Notes: generated by a model from the sequence alone, not told the origin. Shown: positions 13,875-23,911, counted from the stretch's first letter. The stretch is DNA of 64,000 nt from an uncultured Clostridia bacterium (GCA_947389015.1 CANDVA010000004.1:62001-126000), one strand, 5' to 3'. Made by a program: numbers and translations.

Positions 13875-15723
13875 CTCCGATATTCTTGATTACTCCGCAA
13901 TTGGAGCACTGCTCGCGGCAGTTTGGCGTTGTTTTGCCCTCGTGAGCCTTTTTGTTTTCGTTGATAAAGAACTCACGGCTGACGAGCATATTGATATGTG
14001 ACCACGGCGCGACCTCGTCGTAATCGCGGCGACGGTTGGCGTAAAAGCTCATCTCAAGACCGCATTCCGCGAACGCCTCGCGCCATTTGTTCATATCAAA
14101 ATATTCCTCCCAACCGTCCAGCTTACAGCCCTTTTTCCACGCCAGATATACCGCCCTGCCGACGCGCCTGTCCGCACGCGCCAGAACCGCCTCCAGCAAC
14201 GAAACGTCGTATTTCGACCGCGAAATGGAAATCTTTTTGTTGTTCGCGTATTTCATAAGGTGCTTCTGTTTGGAACGTATCTCCTCCTCACTTGCCTGCG
14301 GCTCGAATTCAAACGGCGTAAACGGCTTGGGGATAAACGTGCTTACCGAGACAGACACCGACGGCGCTTTTCCCTTCTTGCGGTTCGGATTGGCGTAGAA
14401 TTGCTCAACAACTGCCTCGGCAAGGTCGTAAATGCCCTCGATATCCTCTTCTGTCTCGGTAGGAAGCCCAAGCATAAAATACAGCTTGATAGTGCTGTAA
14501 CCGCCCTCGAACGCGATCTTCACGCTGTCGAGAACATTCTCTTCGGTAACGTTCTTGTTGATAACGTCGCGCAGTCTCTGAGAGCCCGCCTCGGGCGCGA
14601 ACGTCAATCCGCTCTTTCGCACATCGGTTATCTCTTTCAATACCTCCTCGCTGAACCTGTCAACGCGCAGCGACGGCAGCGAAAGGTTAATGCCGTTCTT
14701 CGAGGTATAGTCCGTAAGACAGGAAAGTAAACCCTCAATGTCCTTGTAGTCGCTTGTGGAAAGCGACGACAGCGAAACCTCGTCGTAACCCGTATTCTCG
14801 CATAGACAGCGTGTCTGATTGAGAATAGCGGACTTCTGCTTTTCACGGAACGGACGGTAAATAAATCCCGCCTGACAGAACCGACAGCCGCGTATACATC
14901 CGCGCAAGACCTCCACGACCGCCCTGTTATGCACGATATCACAGAACGGCACAACAAAGTTATCGGGAAAATACGCCTTATTAAGGTCATGAACAATACG
15001 CTTGATAACGGTTTTTGGCGCGGGAGCTTTTGCCGTTATCGACTTGACAGTACCGTCATCGTTATATACAACGTCGTACAGGCTGGGAACGTAAATGCCC
15101 TCGATCTGCGCAGCACGTTCAAGGAACTCCCGCTTTGAAGCATTTTCCTTTTTGCACTGCTCCATAAGACGCATAAGCTCAAGGTTGACCTCCTCGCCGT
15201 CGCCGATAATGAAAAGATCAATAAAATCACAAAGCGGCTCGGCATTGCAGACGCAGGGTCCGCCCGCAACGACCAGCGGAGTAAGCTCCTTGCGCTCCTC
15301 GGAAAGCACGGGAAGTCCCGCAAGGTCGAGCATTTCAAGTATCGTCGTGTAGCACAGCTCGTACTGTATCGTAAAGCCTATAAAGTCAAATTCGCGTATC
15401 GGGTCAAGGCTTTCGAGCGCGTACAGCGGTATTCCGCGTCTGCGCATCTGCTCCTCCATATCGGGGAGCGGCATAAACACTCGCTCGCACCAATAATTCG
15501 GCACGGCATTCTTCAAGCCGTACAGTATCTTCATTCCGAGGTGAGACATTCCGATCTCGTAAGTATCGGGAAAACAGAACGCGAACCTCACGTCCACCTT
15601 GCTCTTATCCTTGATCACCGAGCCGACTTCTCCGCCGATATACCGCGCGGGCTTCTGTATATCGAGCAGGAATTCGTCAAGCCTATTCATCATTTCAGTG
15701 TTTTTGTATAAAATCTCTGTCAT
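13849..15723 (-). CDS. B12-binding-like radical SAM protein, TIGR03960 family
   Basis: A 624-residue enzyme with a Rossmann-type N-terminal domain resembling B12-binding proteins (about 30-220) and a radical SAM core. The cluster ligands are in RGCIRGCRFCQAG, and later motifs include TFAPEAGSQRLRD and KLYFMLGLPTETEED. It uses S-adenosylmethionine to start radical chemistry; the substrate of this family is unknown, with tRNA or rRNA suspected. ATG 15723 follows AAAGGA. The gene starts 22 bp after ftsK and is coupled to the DUF2344 gene downstream. Confidence 0.9.
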   Translation of the reverse strand: MTEILYKNTEMMNRLDEFLLDIQKPARYIGGEVGSVIKDKSKVDVRFAFCFPDTYEIGMSHLGMKILYGLKNAVPNYWCERVFMPLPDMEEQMRRRGIPLYALESLDPIREFDFIGFTIQYELCYTTILEMLDLAGLPVLSEERKELTPLVVAGGPCVCNAEPLCDFIDLFIIGDGEEVNLELMRLMEQCKKENASKREFLERAAQIEGIYVPSLYDVVYNDDGTVKSITAKAPAPKTVIKRIVHDLNKAYFPDNFVVPFCDIVHNRAVVEVLRGCIRGCRFCQAGFIYRPFREKQKSAILNQTRCLCENTGYDEVSLSSLSTSDYKDIEGLLSCLTDYTSKNGINLSLPSLRVDRFSEEVLKEITDVRKSGLTFAPEAGSQRLRDVINKNVTEENVLDSVKIAFEGGYSTIKLYFMLGLPTETEEDIEGIYDLAEAVVEQFYANPNRKKGKAPSVSVSVSTFIPKPFTPFEFEPQASEEEIRSKQKHLMKYANNKKISISRSKYDVSLLEAVLARADRRVGRAVYLAWKKGCKLDGWEEYFDMNKWREAFAECGLEMSFYANRRRDYDEVAPWSHINMLVSREFFINENKKAHEGKTTPNCREQCSNCGVIKNIGGDICRAIR

Positions 15724-15744
15724 TCCAACAATTTCCTTTAACTT

Positions 15745-18657
15745 TTAGCTTCGCAGCTTTCTCTCATACCACTCCTGTTTGGTCATAAGTACCTGCCGCG
15801 GCTTTGACCCCTCATACGGTCCAACAACACCCATTTTCTCCATAGTGTCGATAATACGCGCGGCTCTGCCGTATCCCAGCTTCAGGTGGCGCTGAAGCGC
15901 GGACGTACTCGCCTGCCCAGCCGTAACAACGAATTCTATCGCGTCCTCGAGCTTATCGTCTCGGTCGCCTCCGTCGTCATCAGCTTCGGGAACTGAATTC
16001 TTGTCATTCGAGCTTACTATCTCCGCCTGACGCTCGATCTCGGCCATTATGCCCTCGTCGTACTCCGCGCGGAACGTCTGCGTGATGAACTCTGCAACGC
16101 GCTCCACCTCGTCGTCCGAAACGTAGCAGCCCTGCAAGCGAATCGGCTTCTGAACTCCGACGGGCATATACAGCATATCGCCGTTTCCGAGCAGTTTTTC
16201 CGCACCGCTCGCGTCCAAAATAACACGACTGTCAATATTCGACGAAACCAGCAACGCTATACGGCTCGGAATGTTACCCTTGATAAGTCCCGTAACGACC
16301 TGAACGGTAGGCTTCTGTGTCGCGATAACAAGGTGCATACCCGCCGCTCTGGCCTTCTGCGCAAGACGGACGATACTGTCCTCGACGTCCTTCGGCGAAG
16401 CCATCATAAGGTCGGCAAGCTCGTCTATAAAGATTACGATATGCGGCATATGTTCCAGTTCGTCGTCATTTTGGGCAATATCGTTATATCCGTCAATATT
16501 CCGCACGTTATTTTCAGAGAACAGCGTATATCGCCTTTCCATTTCGGTAACAGCCCACGCAAGCGCTCCTGCCGCCTTTTTCGGCTCAGTGACAACGGGT
16601 ATCAGCAAATGCGGAATACCGTTGTACATCATAAATTCGACCTGCTTTGGGTCGACCATTATCAGCCGCACGTCGTCGGGAGTGGACTTCATCAATATGC
16701 TCATTATCAGTGAATTCACGCACACCGACTTACCCGAGCCCGTAGTTCCCGCGATAAGCAGATGAGGCATTTTCGTGATATTACAGGTAACGGAATGTCC
16801 GCTGATATCCTTTCCGAGAACTGTCTCGAGCTTTTTGTCAAACGATTTTTTGAATTCGGCAGTATCCACAAGCTCGCGAAAAAAAACAGTGTCCTTTACC
16901 TTATTTGGTATCTCGATACCGACCGCGGGCTTATCGGGAACGGGCGCGATTCGTACGCCGCTCACCGCAAGGTTCAGCGCCACGTCGTCCGCAAGATTGG
17001 ATATTTTGCTTATCTTCACACCCGGCGCGGGCTGTAATTCGTAACGAGTTACGGACGGACCGCGGCTAGCTCCGAGATATGTAGTCTGTACGCCAAAGCT
17101 TTTCAGCGTTTCAACCAGCTTGTCGGCGTTGCGGCGTATCTCCACGTCAATATCCGCCTGCTGAACGGGCTTTTTAACGGGATTGAGCAAATTCATCGGC
17201 GGCAGCGTATACACCTCTGAAAGCGTGATCTGCCTGTCGCCGCTTTTAAACGGCTCGTTGCCGAGCGGCGGTATTTCGGTACGCTGCTCCGCTTTCGGCG
17301 CGGGCGGCTCTACAAAGCCCGAGTCACCCTGTAATTGACGGTTTTCGTTGATTATATCTTCAAGGTCGAATGGAAGCTCAGCCTCGTCGACGTCGGAAAT
17401 ATCGTCGGAATTATCCACGGTTTCCACAGCGAGCTTGTCCGAATCGGTAACATCGGTCTTGGGCGCGTCAACTATCCTTGAAACACGCGCGGGACCCTTT
17501 TCGGCGTTGAGCTTGTCCAGCGCGTCGATAATTGGTACCAAATCCGCGTCATTGTCCTCAAATTTATCGGGAGCGGGCGGCTCGGGATCTCGCATGATCG
17601 GGTGGCGCTTCTCCATATACTTTTTCAGCGCCTGCTGATAATCGCGGCTGTCCTGCTTTTGCTCCTCAATAAGATCCTCGGTCTGCTCCTGTTTGGGAAG
17701 CTTAATTGACTTCTCCTTTTTGGGTGCCTCCATAGGCTCGGGCATCTCAAAGGGCTGCTGTATTCTTGACGGCTCATCCGACGGCTTTCCCACACTGTTT
17801 ACAACGTCACGCATATCGGCGAGCTTTCTCTCGCGCTCATCCTCCCTCTCGGCAAATTCTGCACGCTGACGCTGTTCACGGCGTAGCTGCTCCTCATGTT
17901 GGCGCTGCAGGAGCTTTTCCTGTTGGACGCGACGGTATTCCTCGTTGGCGATCGCAGCCTCCTCGCGGCGGCGTTCGTTCTTTTCAGCTACATTTTCGCC
18001 GACATTGCGGAAAAAGCCCCTTATCCGCGAAAACAGTTCGGGCAGCGGGATATTCACGATAAGCAGCACGCATACCAGCACGGCGATGATAACGATAATA
18101 GTCGCTCCCAATCTTCCCAGAAGCAGCAGCGGAACGCCCAGAATTATCGCGAAAACACCGCCTCCGCTGAATTCCACGCCGTTTTTATAGAGATTTGCAA
18201 ATACTTCGCCGAAGCTTTCGCCGCGTATCTCGCCGACGGAAAGTATCTCCACGGCGGCGCACAGCATAATGATAAACAGTGTTACCCTGAAAATCGTGAA
18301 CGCAATCGTATTGTTCGGTTTTCCCGCAGAGATCGCGAACGCCGCGTATATCATAAGCGGACCGACCGCATATGACGCGAACCCGAAAAGCCCGTGCATA
18401 ACGTCAAACAGCGCTTTCCACCCCATGCTCCCGGGAATAATCGTCAACAGCGTTAAAACAACGCCCAGCGCCAACAATATTACCGAGCTTATATGACGAC
18501 GGCGCAGACTTCTGCGCAGCGCCTCCTCGCGGATACGCTGCGCCTCCTGCTCCGCGGCTTTTTTTGAGCGCGACTTCGCCGCCGAAGATGATTTTGTTCT
18601 CCCCGTACTTCCCGTGCTTTTTGCCGTGCCGCGGGAGGTTGTTTTTCTCTCTGCCAT
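15745..18657 (-). CDS. ftsK: FtsK/SpoIIIE-type DNA translocase
   Basis: 970 residues. Residues 1-55 are basic and Ser/Lys-rich. Four membrane segments lie between about 55 and 205, followed by a charged linker with an RRE/Q-rich coiled coil (225-290) and Asp/Pro-rich stretches to about 480. The motor has Walker A in LIAGTTGSGKSVCVN near 633-642 and Walker B HIVIFIDELADLM. The C-terminal winged-helix gamma domain (ASTSALQRHLKLGYGRAA) reads KOPS/SRS-type sequences. It pumps chromosomal DNA through the division or sporulation septum. The tepA/ylzJ-like neighbourhood is that of spoIIIE in Bacillus, so it may be the sporulation translocase. Confidence 0.95.
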   Translation of the reverse strand: MAERKTTSRGTAKSTGSTGRTKSSSAAKSRSKKAAEQEAQRIREEALRRSLRRRHISSVILLALGVVLTLLTIIPGSMGWKALFDVMHGLFGFASYAVGPLMIYAAFAISAGKPNNTIAFTIFRVTLFIIMLCAAVEILSVGEIRGESFGEVFANLYKNGVEFSGGGVFAIILGVPLLLLGRLGATIIVIIAVLVCVLLIVNIPLPELFSRIRGFFRNVGENVAEKNERRREEAAIANEEYRRVQQEKLLQRQHEEQLRREQRQRAEFAEREDERERKLADMRDVVNSVGKPSDEPSRIQQPFEMPEPMEAPKKEKSIKLPKQEQTEDLIEEQKQDSRDYQQALKKYMEKRHPIMRDPEPPAPDKFEDNDADLVPIIDALDKLNAEKGPARVSRIVDAPKTDVTDSDKLAVETVDNSDDISDVDEAELPFDLEDIINENRQLQGDSGFVEPPAPKAEQRTEIPPLGNEPFKSGDRQITLSEVYTLPPMNLLNPVKKPVQQADIDVEIRRNADKLVETLKSFGVQTTYLGASRGPSVTRYELQPAPGVKISKISNLADDVALNLAVSGVRIAPVPDKPAVGIEIPNKVKDTVFFRELVDTAEFKKSFDKKLETVLGKDISGHSVTCNITKMPHLLIAGTTGSGKSVCVNSLIMSILMKSTPDDVRLIMVDPKQVEFMMYNGIPHLLIPVVTEPKKAAGALAWAVTEMERRYTLFSENNVRNIDGYNDIAQNDDELEHMPHIVIFIDELADLMMASPKDVEDSIVRLAQKARAAGMHLVIATQKPTVQVVTGLIKGNIPSRIALLVSSNIDSRVILDASGAEKLLGNGDMLYMPVGVQKPIRLQGCYVSDDEVERVAEFITQTFRAEYDEGIMAEIERQAEIVSSNDKNSVPEADDDGGDRDDKLEDAIEFVVTAGQASTSALQRHLKLGYGRAARIIDTMEKMGVVGPYEGSKPRQVLMTKQEWYERKLRS

Positions 18658-18699
18658 TTTTATCTTCCTTTATGTAATATTTTCCCTGAAAACTTATTC

Positions 18700-19572
18700 T
18701 TATTTTCCGAATATTGAAGCGATAGTCGCTCCCGAAGCGTGCTCCCAGATACCGCCGAGAATACACAGTATTCCGACAAGGAGCGTATACACGCCGAATA
18801 TCTTGAAGCGGTCGCGATCGAGCAGCCACTTCACGAGCTTTATCGCCAGAAATCCCACAACTGCCGCGACACCGAAACCGATACCGAGCGCAACCCAGTC
18901 GAGCTGCATATCGGACTTCAGTGCGTCGCCGATCTCGAGGACGCTGCCGCCGAGTATAGCGGGTATTCCGAGAATAAACGCAAATGTGACCGCGGTGTTC
19001 TTCTCCAGACCGCAGAACAATCCCGCCGCCGTTGTCGAACCGGAGCGCGAAACTCCCGGAAACAGCGCCACACATTGGAACAATCCCACCGTTACCGCAT
19101 CCTTGACCTTCATCTGCTCGCCCGTTTTCGTACCGTTATTGCACTTATCCGAAAGGAACAGCAGCACCGCCGTAAACAGGAACGCGATACCCTCGAAGAT
19201 GATGTCGCCGTCTCCCTGCCTCGCCGTGAAAAAGTCCTTGACAAAGTACACGGGTACCAATATCAGCGTGGCGATTATCACCATAAACACCATTCTGCGG
19301 TCGGAATTCATATCACGCCACGAGAACTTCCCCGTGAAGATATCCGCAAACATAAGGAAAAATTCCTTTATCATTCCAAATATCGTCCGCCAGAACGCCG
19401 TGAACACCGCCACAAGCGTTCCGAGGTGAAGCACTATCGAAAGTATCAGCGCCGTTTCCCCTGAATAGCCCGTGATATGCTGAACCACCGAGAGATGTCC
19501 CGAGCTGGACACAGGCAAAAACTCCGTCAAACCCTGTATTATTGCTTGAATTATTACATTTATGTAGTCCAT
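18700..19572 (-). CDS. uppP: Undecaprenyl-diphosphatase (bacitracin resistance type)
   Basis: A 290-residue, eight-helix membrane enzyme that recycles undecaprenyl pyrophosphate to the monophosphate carrier for peptidoglycan precursors. The two signature loops are visible: EFLPVSSSGHL (17-27) and the PGVSRSG motif near 170-180 with its catalytic Arg. ATG 19572 follows AAGGGG by six bases; upstream in-frame codons overlap the preceding small gene and lack a ribosome-binding site. It lies between the 45-aa gene and ftsK in the same operon. Confidence 0.95.
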   Translation of the reverse strand: MDYINVIIQAIIQGLTEFLPVSSSGHLSVVQHITGYSGETALILSIVLHLGTLVAVFTAFWRTIFGMIKEFFLMFADIFTGKFSWRDMNSDRRMVFMVIIATLILVPVYFVKDFFTARQGDGDIIFEGIAFLFTAVLLFLSDKCNNGTKTGEQMKVKDAVTVGLFQCVALFPGVSRSGSTTAAGLFCGLEKNTAVTFAFILGIPAILGGSVLEIGDALKSDMQLDWVALGIGFGVAAVVGFLAIKLVKWLLDRDRFKIFGVYTLLVGILCILGGIWEHASGATIASIFGK

Positions 19573-19621
19573 AATATTCCCCTTTATATGTACCCCCGGC
19601 GGATAGCCGCCGAGGTTGAAT

Positions 19622-19759
19622 TCAGTTTCCGTTAAAAAGCATTGTCCGCATTGCATCAAACGCCATTACACTCTTCGCGGGATCGTTAAGCTTTTCCTCG
19701 GTGTTCTGACGCTCTGGCTCTGCCAAGACCTCGTTTAGGTCAACTATTGTGTGCATCAT
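19622..19759 (-). CDS. 45-residue protein in the YlzJ position
   Basis: Starts at ATG 19759, overlapping the tepA stop by 4 bp (ATGA), and ends at TGA 19622. The sequence begins [19 protein letters not shown] and ends [10 protein letters not shown]. In Bacillus and many clostridia a small YlzJ-like protein gene sits between tepA and spoIIIE; the N-terminus here loosely resembles that family, but the match is too short to be sure. The stop-start overlap is good evidence that it is translated. Confidence 0.6.
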   Translation of the reverse strand: MMHTIVDLNEVLAEPERQNTEEKLNDPAKSVMAFDAMRTMLFNGN

Positions 19760-20637
19760 CTTTCACCACTCCAATCTCCCAATCTCATGTCGCCACGCGA
19801 GAGCCTGCTGTTGACCTCGCTTACGACCGCGGCGGCGGATTTGGGCTTTCTTCCGCGCCTAGGGGCAGCTTCTGCCTTGGCGGGAGCGGTGTTCTTTGTC
19901 GGCTGAGCGGTTCTCTTTGCGGCGGTTTTCCGCACAGACGACTTTTCCTTCGGTGACTTCTTTTCCTTTTCTATCAGCTTATACAGACACTTCACCGCGT
20001 CGGACAGCGAGCCGAGATGGTCTATCAGCCCCTCCTTGACCGCCGCCTTGCCCTCAAGCACCGTGCCCACGTCGAGAACAAGCTCGTCGCGTTCCATCAT
20101 AAGTTCTTTGAAGCGTTCGGGGCGCATTTTGCTGTTTGAGGTGACAAATCTCGTTATACGCTCCTGCATCTTCTCGAAATAGTGCATGGTCTGCGGAACG
20201 CCAAGCATCATACCGTTCATTCGCACGGGGTGTATCGTCATGGTTGCCGACGGCACGATATAGCTCTGCTTCGCCGATACCGCGAGCGGCACGCCTATCG
20301 AATGTCCGCCGCCCACAACGATAGACACAGTGGGCTTCGACATACCCGCGATAAGCTCCGCGATAGCCAGACCCGCCTCCACATCGCCGCCGACGGTATT
20401 CAGCACGATAAGCAAGCCCTCGATTGTACTGTCCTCCTCGATAGCGATAAGCGCGGGAATGATGTGCTCATACTTGGTGGTCTTGTTCTGCGGCGGCAGG
20501 ATGTAATGCCCCTCGACCTGCCCGATTATAGACAAGCAGTGAATATTGTGAAGCGCGTTATTCGCCGCGACAATACCCGTATCTACGATCTGCTGATTCT
20601 GCTCCTCGGAAAAAGGAGCGTTGTTTTCATCACTCAT
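19756..20637 (-). CDS. tepA: ClpP-like serine peptidase TepA/YmfB with a basic AT-hook-like tail
   Basis: 293 residues. The ClpP/crotonase fold (about 15-215) shows [19 protein letters not shown], the catalytic Ser in [11 protein letters not shown] and the His in TIHPVR. TepA is linked to protein export and to spore-related processing in Bacillus. Residues 225-275 form an extra Lys/Ala/Pro-rich tail containing RRGRKPK, the core of an AT-hook, which suggests DNA or RNA contact. It heads the operon tepA / 45-aa gene / uppP / ftsK / radical SAM / DUF2344, behind a consensus promoter. The ribosome-binding site AAGGGAG is about 12 bases from ATG 20637, rather distant. Confidence 0.88.
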   Translation of the reverse strand: MSDENNAPFSEEQNQQIVDTGIVAANNALHNIHCLSIIGQVEGHYILPPQNKTTKYEHIIPALIAIEEDSTIEGLLIVLNTVGGDVEAGLAIAELIAGMSKPTVSIVVGGGHSIGVPLAVSAKQSYIVPSATMTIHPVRMNGMMLGVPQTMHYFEKMQERITRFVTSNSKMRPERFKELMMERDELVLDVGTVLEGKAAVKEGLIDHLGSLSDAVKCLYKLIEKEKKSPKEKSSVRKTAAKRTAQPTKNTAPAKAEAAPRRGRKPKSAAAVVSEVNSRLSRGDMRLGDWSGER

Positions 20638-20731
20638 AAACGTTTTGTTCTCCCTTGCGATTTTTTTAATATTATCTCACAAGGAAAAGCAAATATGCGC
20701 GATACTCATCATACATAACTATACATTGTAT

Positions 20732-20776
20732 ATTATACCATATCTGTTAATAAATTTCAATATTATTTTGAAATTT
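20732..20776 (-). promoter_or_regulatory. tepA-operon promoter with overlapping inverted repeat
   Basis: Minus strand TTGAAA (20755-20760), 17 bases, TATAAT (20732-20737). The -35 lies inside an inverted repeat AAATTTCAA / TTGAAATTT (20752-20760 and 20768-20776) that could be an operator. Apart from this and the spoIVA terminator, 20638-20884 holds no gene. Confidence 0.65.
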
Positions 20777-20816
20777 ACCACTATATTTTGTATATAAACG
20801 CCGAAATATGCGTAAA

Positions 20817-20845
20817 AAACGCGGCTCGGAAAGCTCCCGAGCCGC
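20817..20845 (-). terminator. Terminator of the sipL-spoIVA operon
   Basis: GCGGCTCGG (20821-20829) and CCGAGCCGC (20837-20845) form a strong 9-bp stem; the minus strand continues GTTTTTTACG. Confidence 0.85.
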
Positions 20846-20884
20846 AATATTGAAGGAGGATCACAAAGAACATCAAGACAAGCG

Positions 20885-22360
20885 TCAGAGGATAATACAG
20901 ATAAGACCGCCGCAGCCGTCGTTGATAATGCGCTGAATGGTCTCCTGAAGCTTCAGCCGCGCGTCGACGGGCATTCGGTTCAGCTTGTTATGCAAGCCCT
21001 CGTTGACAAGATCGGACAGCGATTTCCCGAAAATATTGCTCTCCCATATCTTGGTGGGGTTCTCCTCAAAGTCATTGAGCAAATAGTTTATCAGTTCTTC
21101 GGACTGCTTCTCGCTGCCGACTATCGGGTTTATCTCGGTAGTGATGTTTGCGCTCATCATATGGATCGAGGGCGCGGAGGCTTTCAGGCGCACGCCATAC
21201 TTGCCGCCCTGCTTGATTATCTCGGGCTCCTCGAGCGTGAGTTCGTCCATCTGCGGCAGTACGATACCGTACCCCGTCGCCTCGACCTCCTCGAGAGCGT
21301 TCCTTACACGCTCGTATTTGCGCTTGATACCCGCAAGCTCTATCATACACGGCATAAGGTCGTTTTCGCCGTTCAGCTCCAACCCCGTAGCCTCGCCAAG
21401 TATCTTGTAGAACAGCTCGTTTTGCAGCATAATGTCGATTATACCCGAGCCCGTACCCAAATCAAGCTCCTCGGCTGCTGCGCGTTTAACGTACTCGCAC
21501 TCGGAGATAGTGTCGGCGGCGGTCTTTACGTCGTTGATCCCGACGATATCCGCGGCGGCTGCCTTGATACAGCCGAACACGTCCTTCTTCAGCCAGTGCT
21601 CCTTATCAAGCGCGGTGATCCAGCGCGGCATACGTATCTTGACTTCGCGCACGGGGAACTTAAGCAGCACCGCACCGAGTATCTCCCGAATTCCATCCTC
21701 GTCGAGATCGACGCAGTTTACGGGGATAACGTCCGTTCCGTACTTTCCGCAAAGCTCCTCGGCAAGTGCACGGCTCTCGGCGCTCTTGGGGTCGCCGCAG
21801 TTAAGCAGCACCACAAACGGCTTGTTTATCTCGTTAAGCTCCGAGATAATGCGCTCCTCTGCTTCCTCGTACTCCTCGCGCGGGATATCGGTAATGCTGC
21901 CGTCGGTCGTCACTACGATACCGATAGTGGAATGATCGGTGATGACCTTACGGGTTCCGACCTCCGCCGCCATATTGAACGGTATCTCCTCCTCGAACCA
22001 CGGCGTCATAACCATTCGCGGAGCCTCGTTCTCTATATAGCCGATAGCGCTGGGGACTATATAGCCCACGCAGTCGATAAGCCGCACATTCATCTTTACG
22101 CCGTCCTCAAGCTCGATACCAACCGCCTCTTCGGGCACGAACTTCGGCTCGGTGGTCATTATCGTCTTGCCCGCCGAGGACTGCGGCAGCTCGTCGTTAG
22201 CGCGCTCGCGCCGAAATTCGTCGGGAATGTTCGGGATAACGAGACTGTTCATAAAACGGCTGATAAACGTCGACTTCCCCGAACGCACGGGACCTACTAC
22301 CCCGAGGTAGATATTGCCGTCGGTACGTCTTGCGATGTCTGAATAAATTGAATGATTCAT
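20885..22360 (-). CDS. spoIVA: Stage IV sporulation protein A, spore coat ATPase
   Basis: 491 residues, matching the 492 of Bacillus SpoIVA. The N-terminal GTPase-like ATP-binding domain has Walker A GPVRSGKST (23-31), a DCVGY switch and the family motif TTDGSITDIPRE. Middle and C-terminal domains end DGCGGLICIIL, the conserved tail. SpoIVA hydrolyses ATP to polymerise on the forespore surface as the base layer of the coat. ATG 22360 gives the usual family start (NHSIYSDIARRTDGNIYLGVVG); AAAGGAG lies 13 bases upstream, while GTG 22372 is too close to it. The gene follows sipL by 18 bp, and SipL is its known binding partner in clostridia. Confidence 0.95.
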   Translation of the reverse strand: MNHSIYSDIARRTDGNIYLGVVGPVRSGKSTFISRFMNSLVIPNIPDEFRRERANDELPQSSAGKTIMTTEPKFVPEEAVGIELEDGVKMNVRLIDCVGYIVPSAIGYIENEAPRMVMTPWFEEEIPFNMAAEVGTRKVITDHSTIGIVVTTDGSITDIPREEYEEAEERIISELNEINKPFVVLLNCGDPKSAESRALAEELCGKYGTDVIPVNCVDLDEDGIREILGAVLLKFPVREVKIRMPRWITALDKEHWLKKDVFGCIKAAAADIVGINDVKTAADTISECEYVKRAAAEELDLGTGSGIIDIMLQNELFYKILGEATGLELNGENDLMPCMIELAGIKRKYERVRNALEEVEATGYGIVLPQMDELTLEEPEIIKQGGKYGVRLKASAPSIHMMSANITTEINPIVGSEKQSEELINYLLNDFEENPTKIWESNIFGKSLSDLVNEGLHNKLNRMPVDARLKLQETIQRIINDGCGGLICIIL

Positions 22361-22378
22361 ATTTCTTGTCACGCTCCT

Positions 22379-23911
22379 TTATACTGTTGGAATGAGGATC
22401 ATGCCCGAAAGCGGCGCGTCGCAGTCCTCGATCTCGTTTTCCTCCATAAGCGCCTTTACGGTGGTGTTGTAGCGCTTGGCAATGCTCCAGCAGTCGGAGG
22501 AATCGTCCGTGTAGCATATCCTGAGCGCGAATTCGTCCGATTTGTCCTTGGGCTTATCCTCGCGAACCGTAACGGTGTTTATCGCCTCGACGGGCTTGGT
22601 ATTGTGAAGGCTCGCCGTGAATTCAAGCGTTGTCGTAAGCTCCAGACATCCGTCCGGCTTTATCGAAAATCCCGTGTCGGTGACCATGACGTTGAAATCG
22701 ACAATGGTGTCCTGCGTGACGTTCGCCGCGGGAATGACCTGCTCGACAGCCTCCTGCTTCTCGCAGAAGAACGGTACGCCGTCGACGTTCGAGCCGAACG
22801 CCCTGCAATACAGCTGACCCGTAAGAACCAGCTCGCTGTCCGACCTCGGACGGCAGACGGGATTTTTCAACTCGCTCGAAACGTCCCAGACGGAGCGTAT
22901 CTCTTCCTTATCGGTGGAAAGCTCGGTGCGGACTGACAGATTTTGCGCGACGACCCGCGGCTCTGTGGCAAGCTTGAGCTGATTTGCCGTAAATTCGGTC
23001 TCGTAGTCGGTCGAGTAAACGTCGGTGGCGATACGCGCGGTCTCCTCAAGCTGTGCGCGAACGCGGCAATCCACCAAAAGCTCGCAGGAAATGATCCCGC
23101 TGTCGGGCTTGGGGATAAGCTCACAGTTCATCACGCCGATCTCAGGGAACGTTCTGTGCGTGTCGGTAATGCCGTTTATGTCGAGGATAGCGCTGACGGG
23201 TATATCCGCGGACATTTTCTCCGTTCCCGAGCAGCCGTTTGTCTCGGGGTTAAATATCCCGTACAAGGCGTTGACCGTAACAGTGCCTTTCAGCACAGCC
23301 TTGTCGGCGATAACGCGCAGATCGGTTATCTTCGGCACGGTATCGCATTGCAGGATAAAAGCGATACCGGCAGCGCCCGTTTCTATCTCCTCGCGGACTA
23401 TCATCTGCTTGTCGGCGCAGAGCGTCTCGCCGCAGCAGGTGATCTCGCGGGTGCGCACCTGTAATCCCGCGGGGATATCGGGCAGCGAGTACTCAACGCT
23501 CGCCGCCGCCTTGATACGGCAGCTCACCGCCCCGCGAACGTCTATCCTGCGCGGACTGACCGCGCGGCAATTGCAGTAATCGGTTTTCATCTGCAAAGAT
23601 ACTATCGGCTCGGCGGTAATGCCCTTGCGGCTCATGTCGACGGTTTTCGAGTAGGTGTAGCGCTGATCCACACAATGTACGTCGGTGCTGTTCTCGGCAA
23701 GATAGAGCACCTTTATGTACACTACTCCGTCAAGATTGAGCTTGCCGTCCGCGGAAACGCTGTACGAAACGATCTTCGGCGTTAACGCGCAGGACAGTAT
23801 CTTGAAAATATCGGGGCAGTAATCCGGCAGGATATAATCGAGTTCAACGCCCTGCTCCGACTGACCGTCGAAGACGGTCTCATCGATATGTACCTTGGTA
23901 ATTTCTTCCAT
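22379..23911 (-). CDS. sipL: SipL-like spore coat morphogen (DUF3794 repeats plus LysM)
   Basis: 510 residues with repeated DUF3794/SPOCS-type segments (about 40-420, e.g. ELDYILPDYCPDIFKIL) and a C-terminal LysM domain (about 462-510: RICYTDDSSDCWSIAKRY to LIPTV). This architecture is that of Clostridioides SipL, which recruits SpoIVA to the forespore membrane through its LysM domain. Direct linkage to spoIVA (18 bp) supports the name. AAAGGAGG lies just before ATG 23911. A sigma-E-like promoter upstream fits mother-cell expression. The name comes from architecture and context; another DUF3794/LysM coat protein is the alternative. Confidence 0.85.
   Translation of the reverse strand: MEEITKVHIDETVFDGQSEQGVELDYILPDYCPDIFKILSCALTPKIVSYSVSADGKLNLDGVVYIKVLYLAENSTDVHCVDQRYTYSKTVDMSRKGITAEPIVSLQMKTDYCNCRAVSPRRIDVRGAVSCRIKAAASVEYSLPDIPAGLQVRTREITCCGETLCADKQMIVREEIETGAAGIAFILQCDTVPKITDLRVIADKAVLKGTVTVNALYGIFNPETNGCSGTEKMSADIPVSAILDINGITDTHRTFPEIGVMNCELIPKPDSGIISCELLVDCRVRAQLEETARIATDVYSTDYETEFTANQLKLATEPRVVAQNLSVRTELSTDKEEIRSVWDVSSELKNPVCRPRSDSELVLTGQLYCRAFGSNVDGVPFFCEKQEAVEQVIPAANVTQDTIVDFNVMVTDTGFSIKPDGCLELTTTLEFTASLHNTKPVEAINTVTVREDKPKDKSDEFALRICYTDDSSDCWSIAKRYNTTVKALMEENEIEDCDAPLSGMILIPTV

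Noticed and set aside
20990-22342. 450-codon open frame on the plus strand
   Set aside because: It is the mirror of spoIVA, whose protein is full length with all motifs. The antisense product is His/Leu/Arg-rich and has no domain or ribosome-binding site.
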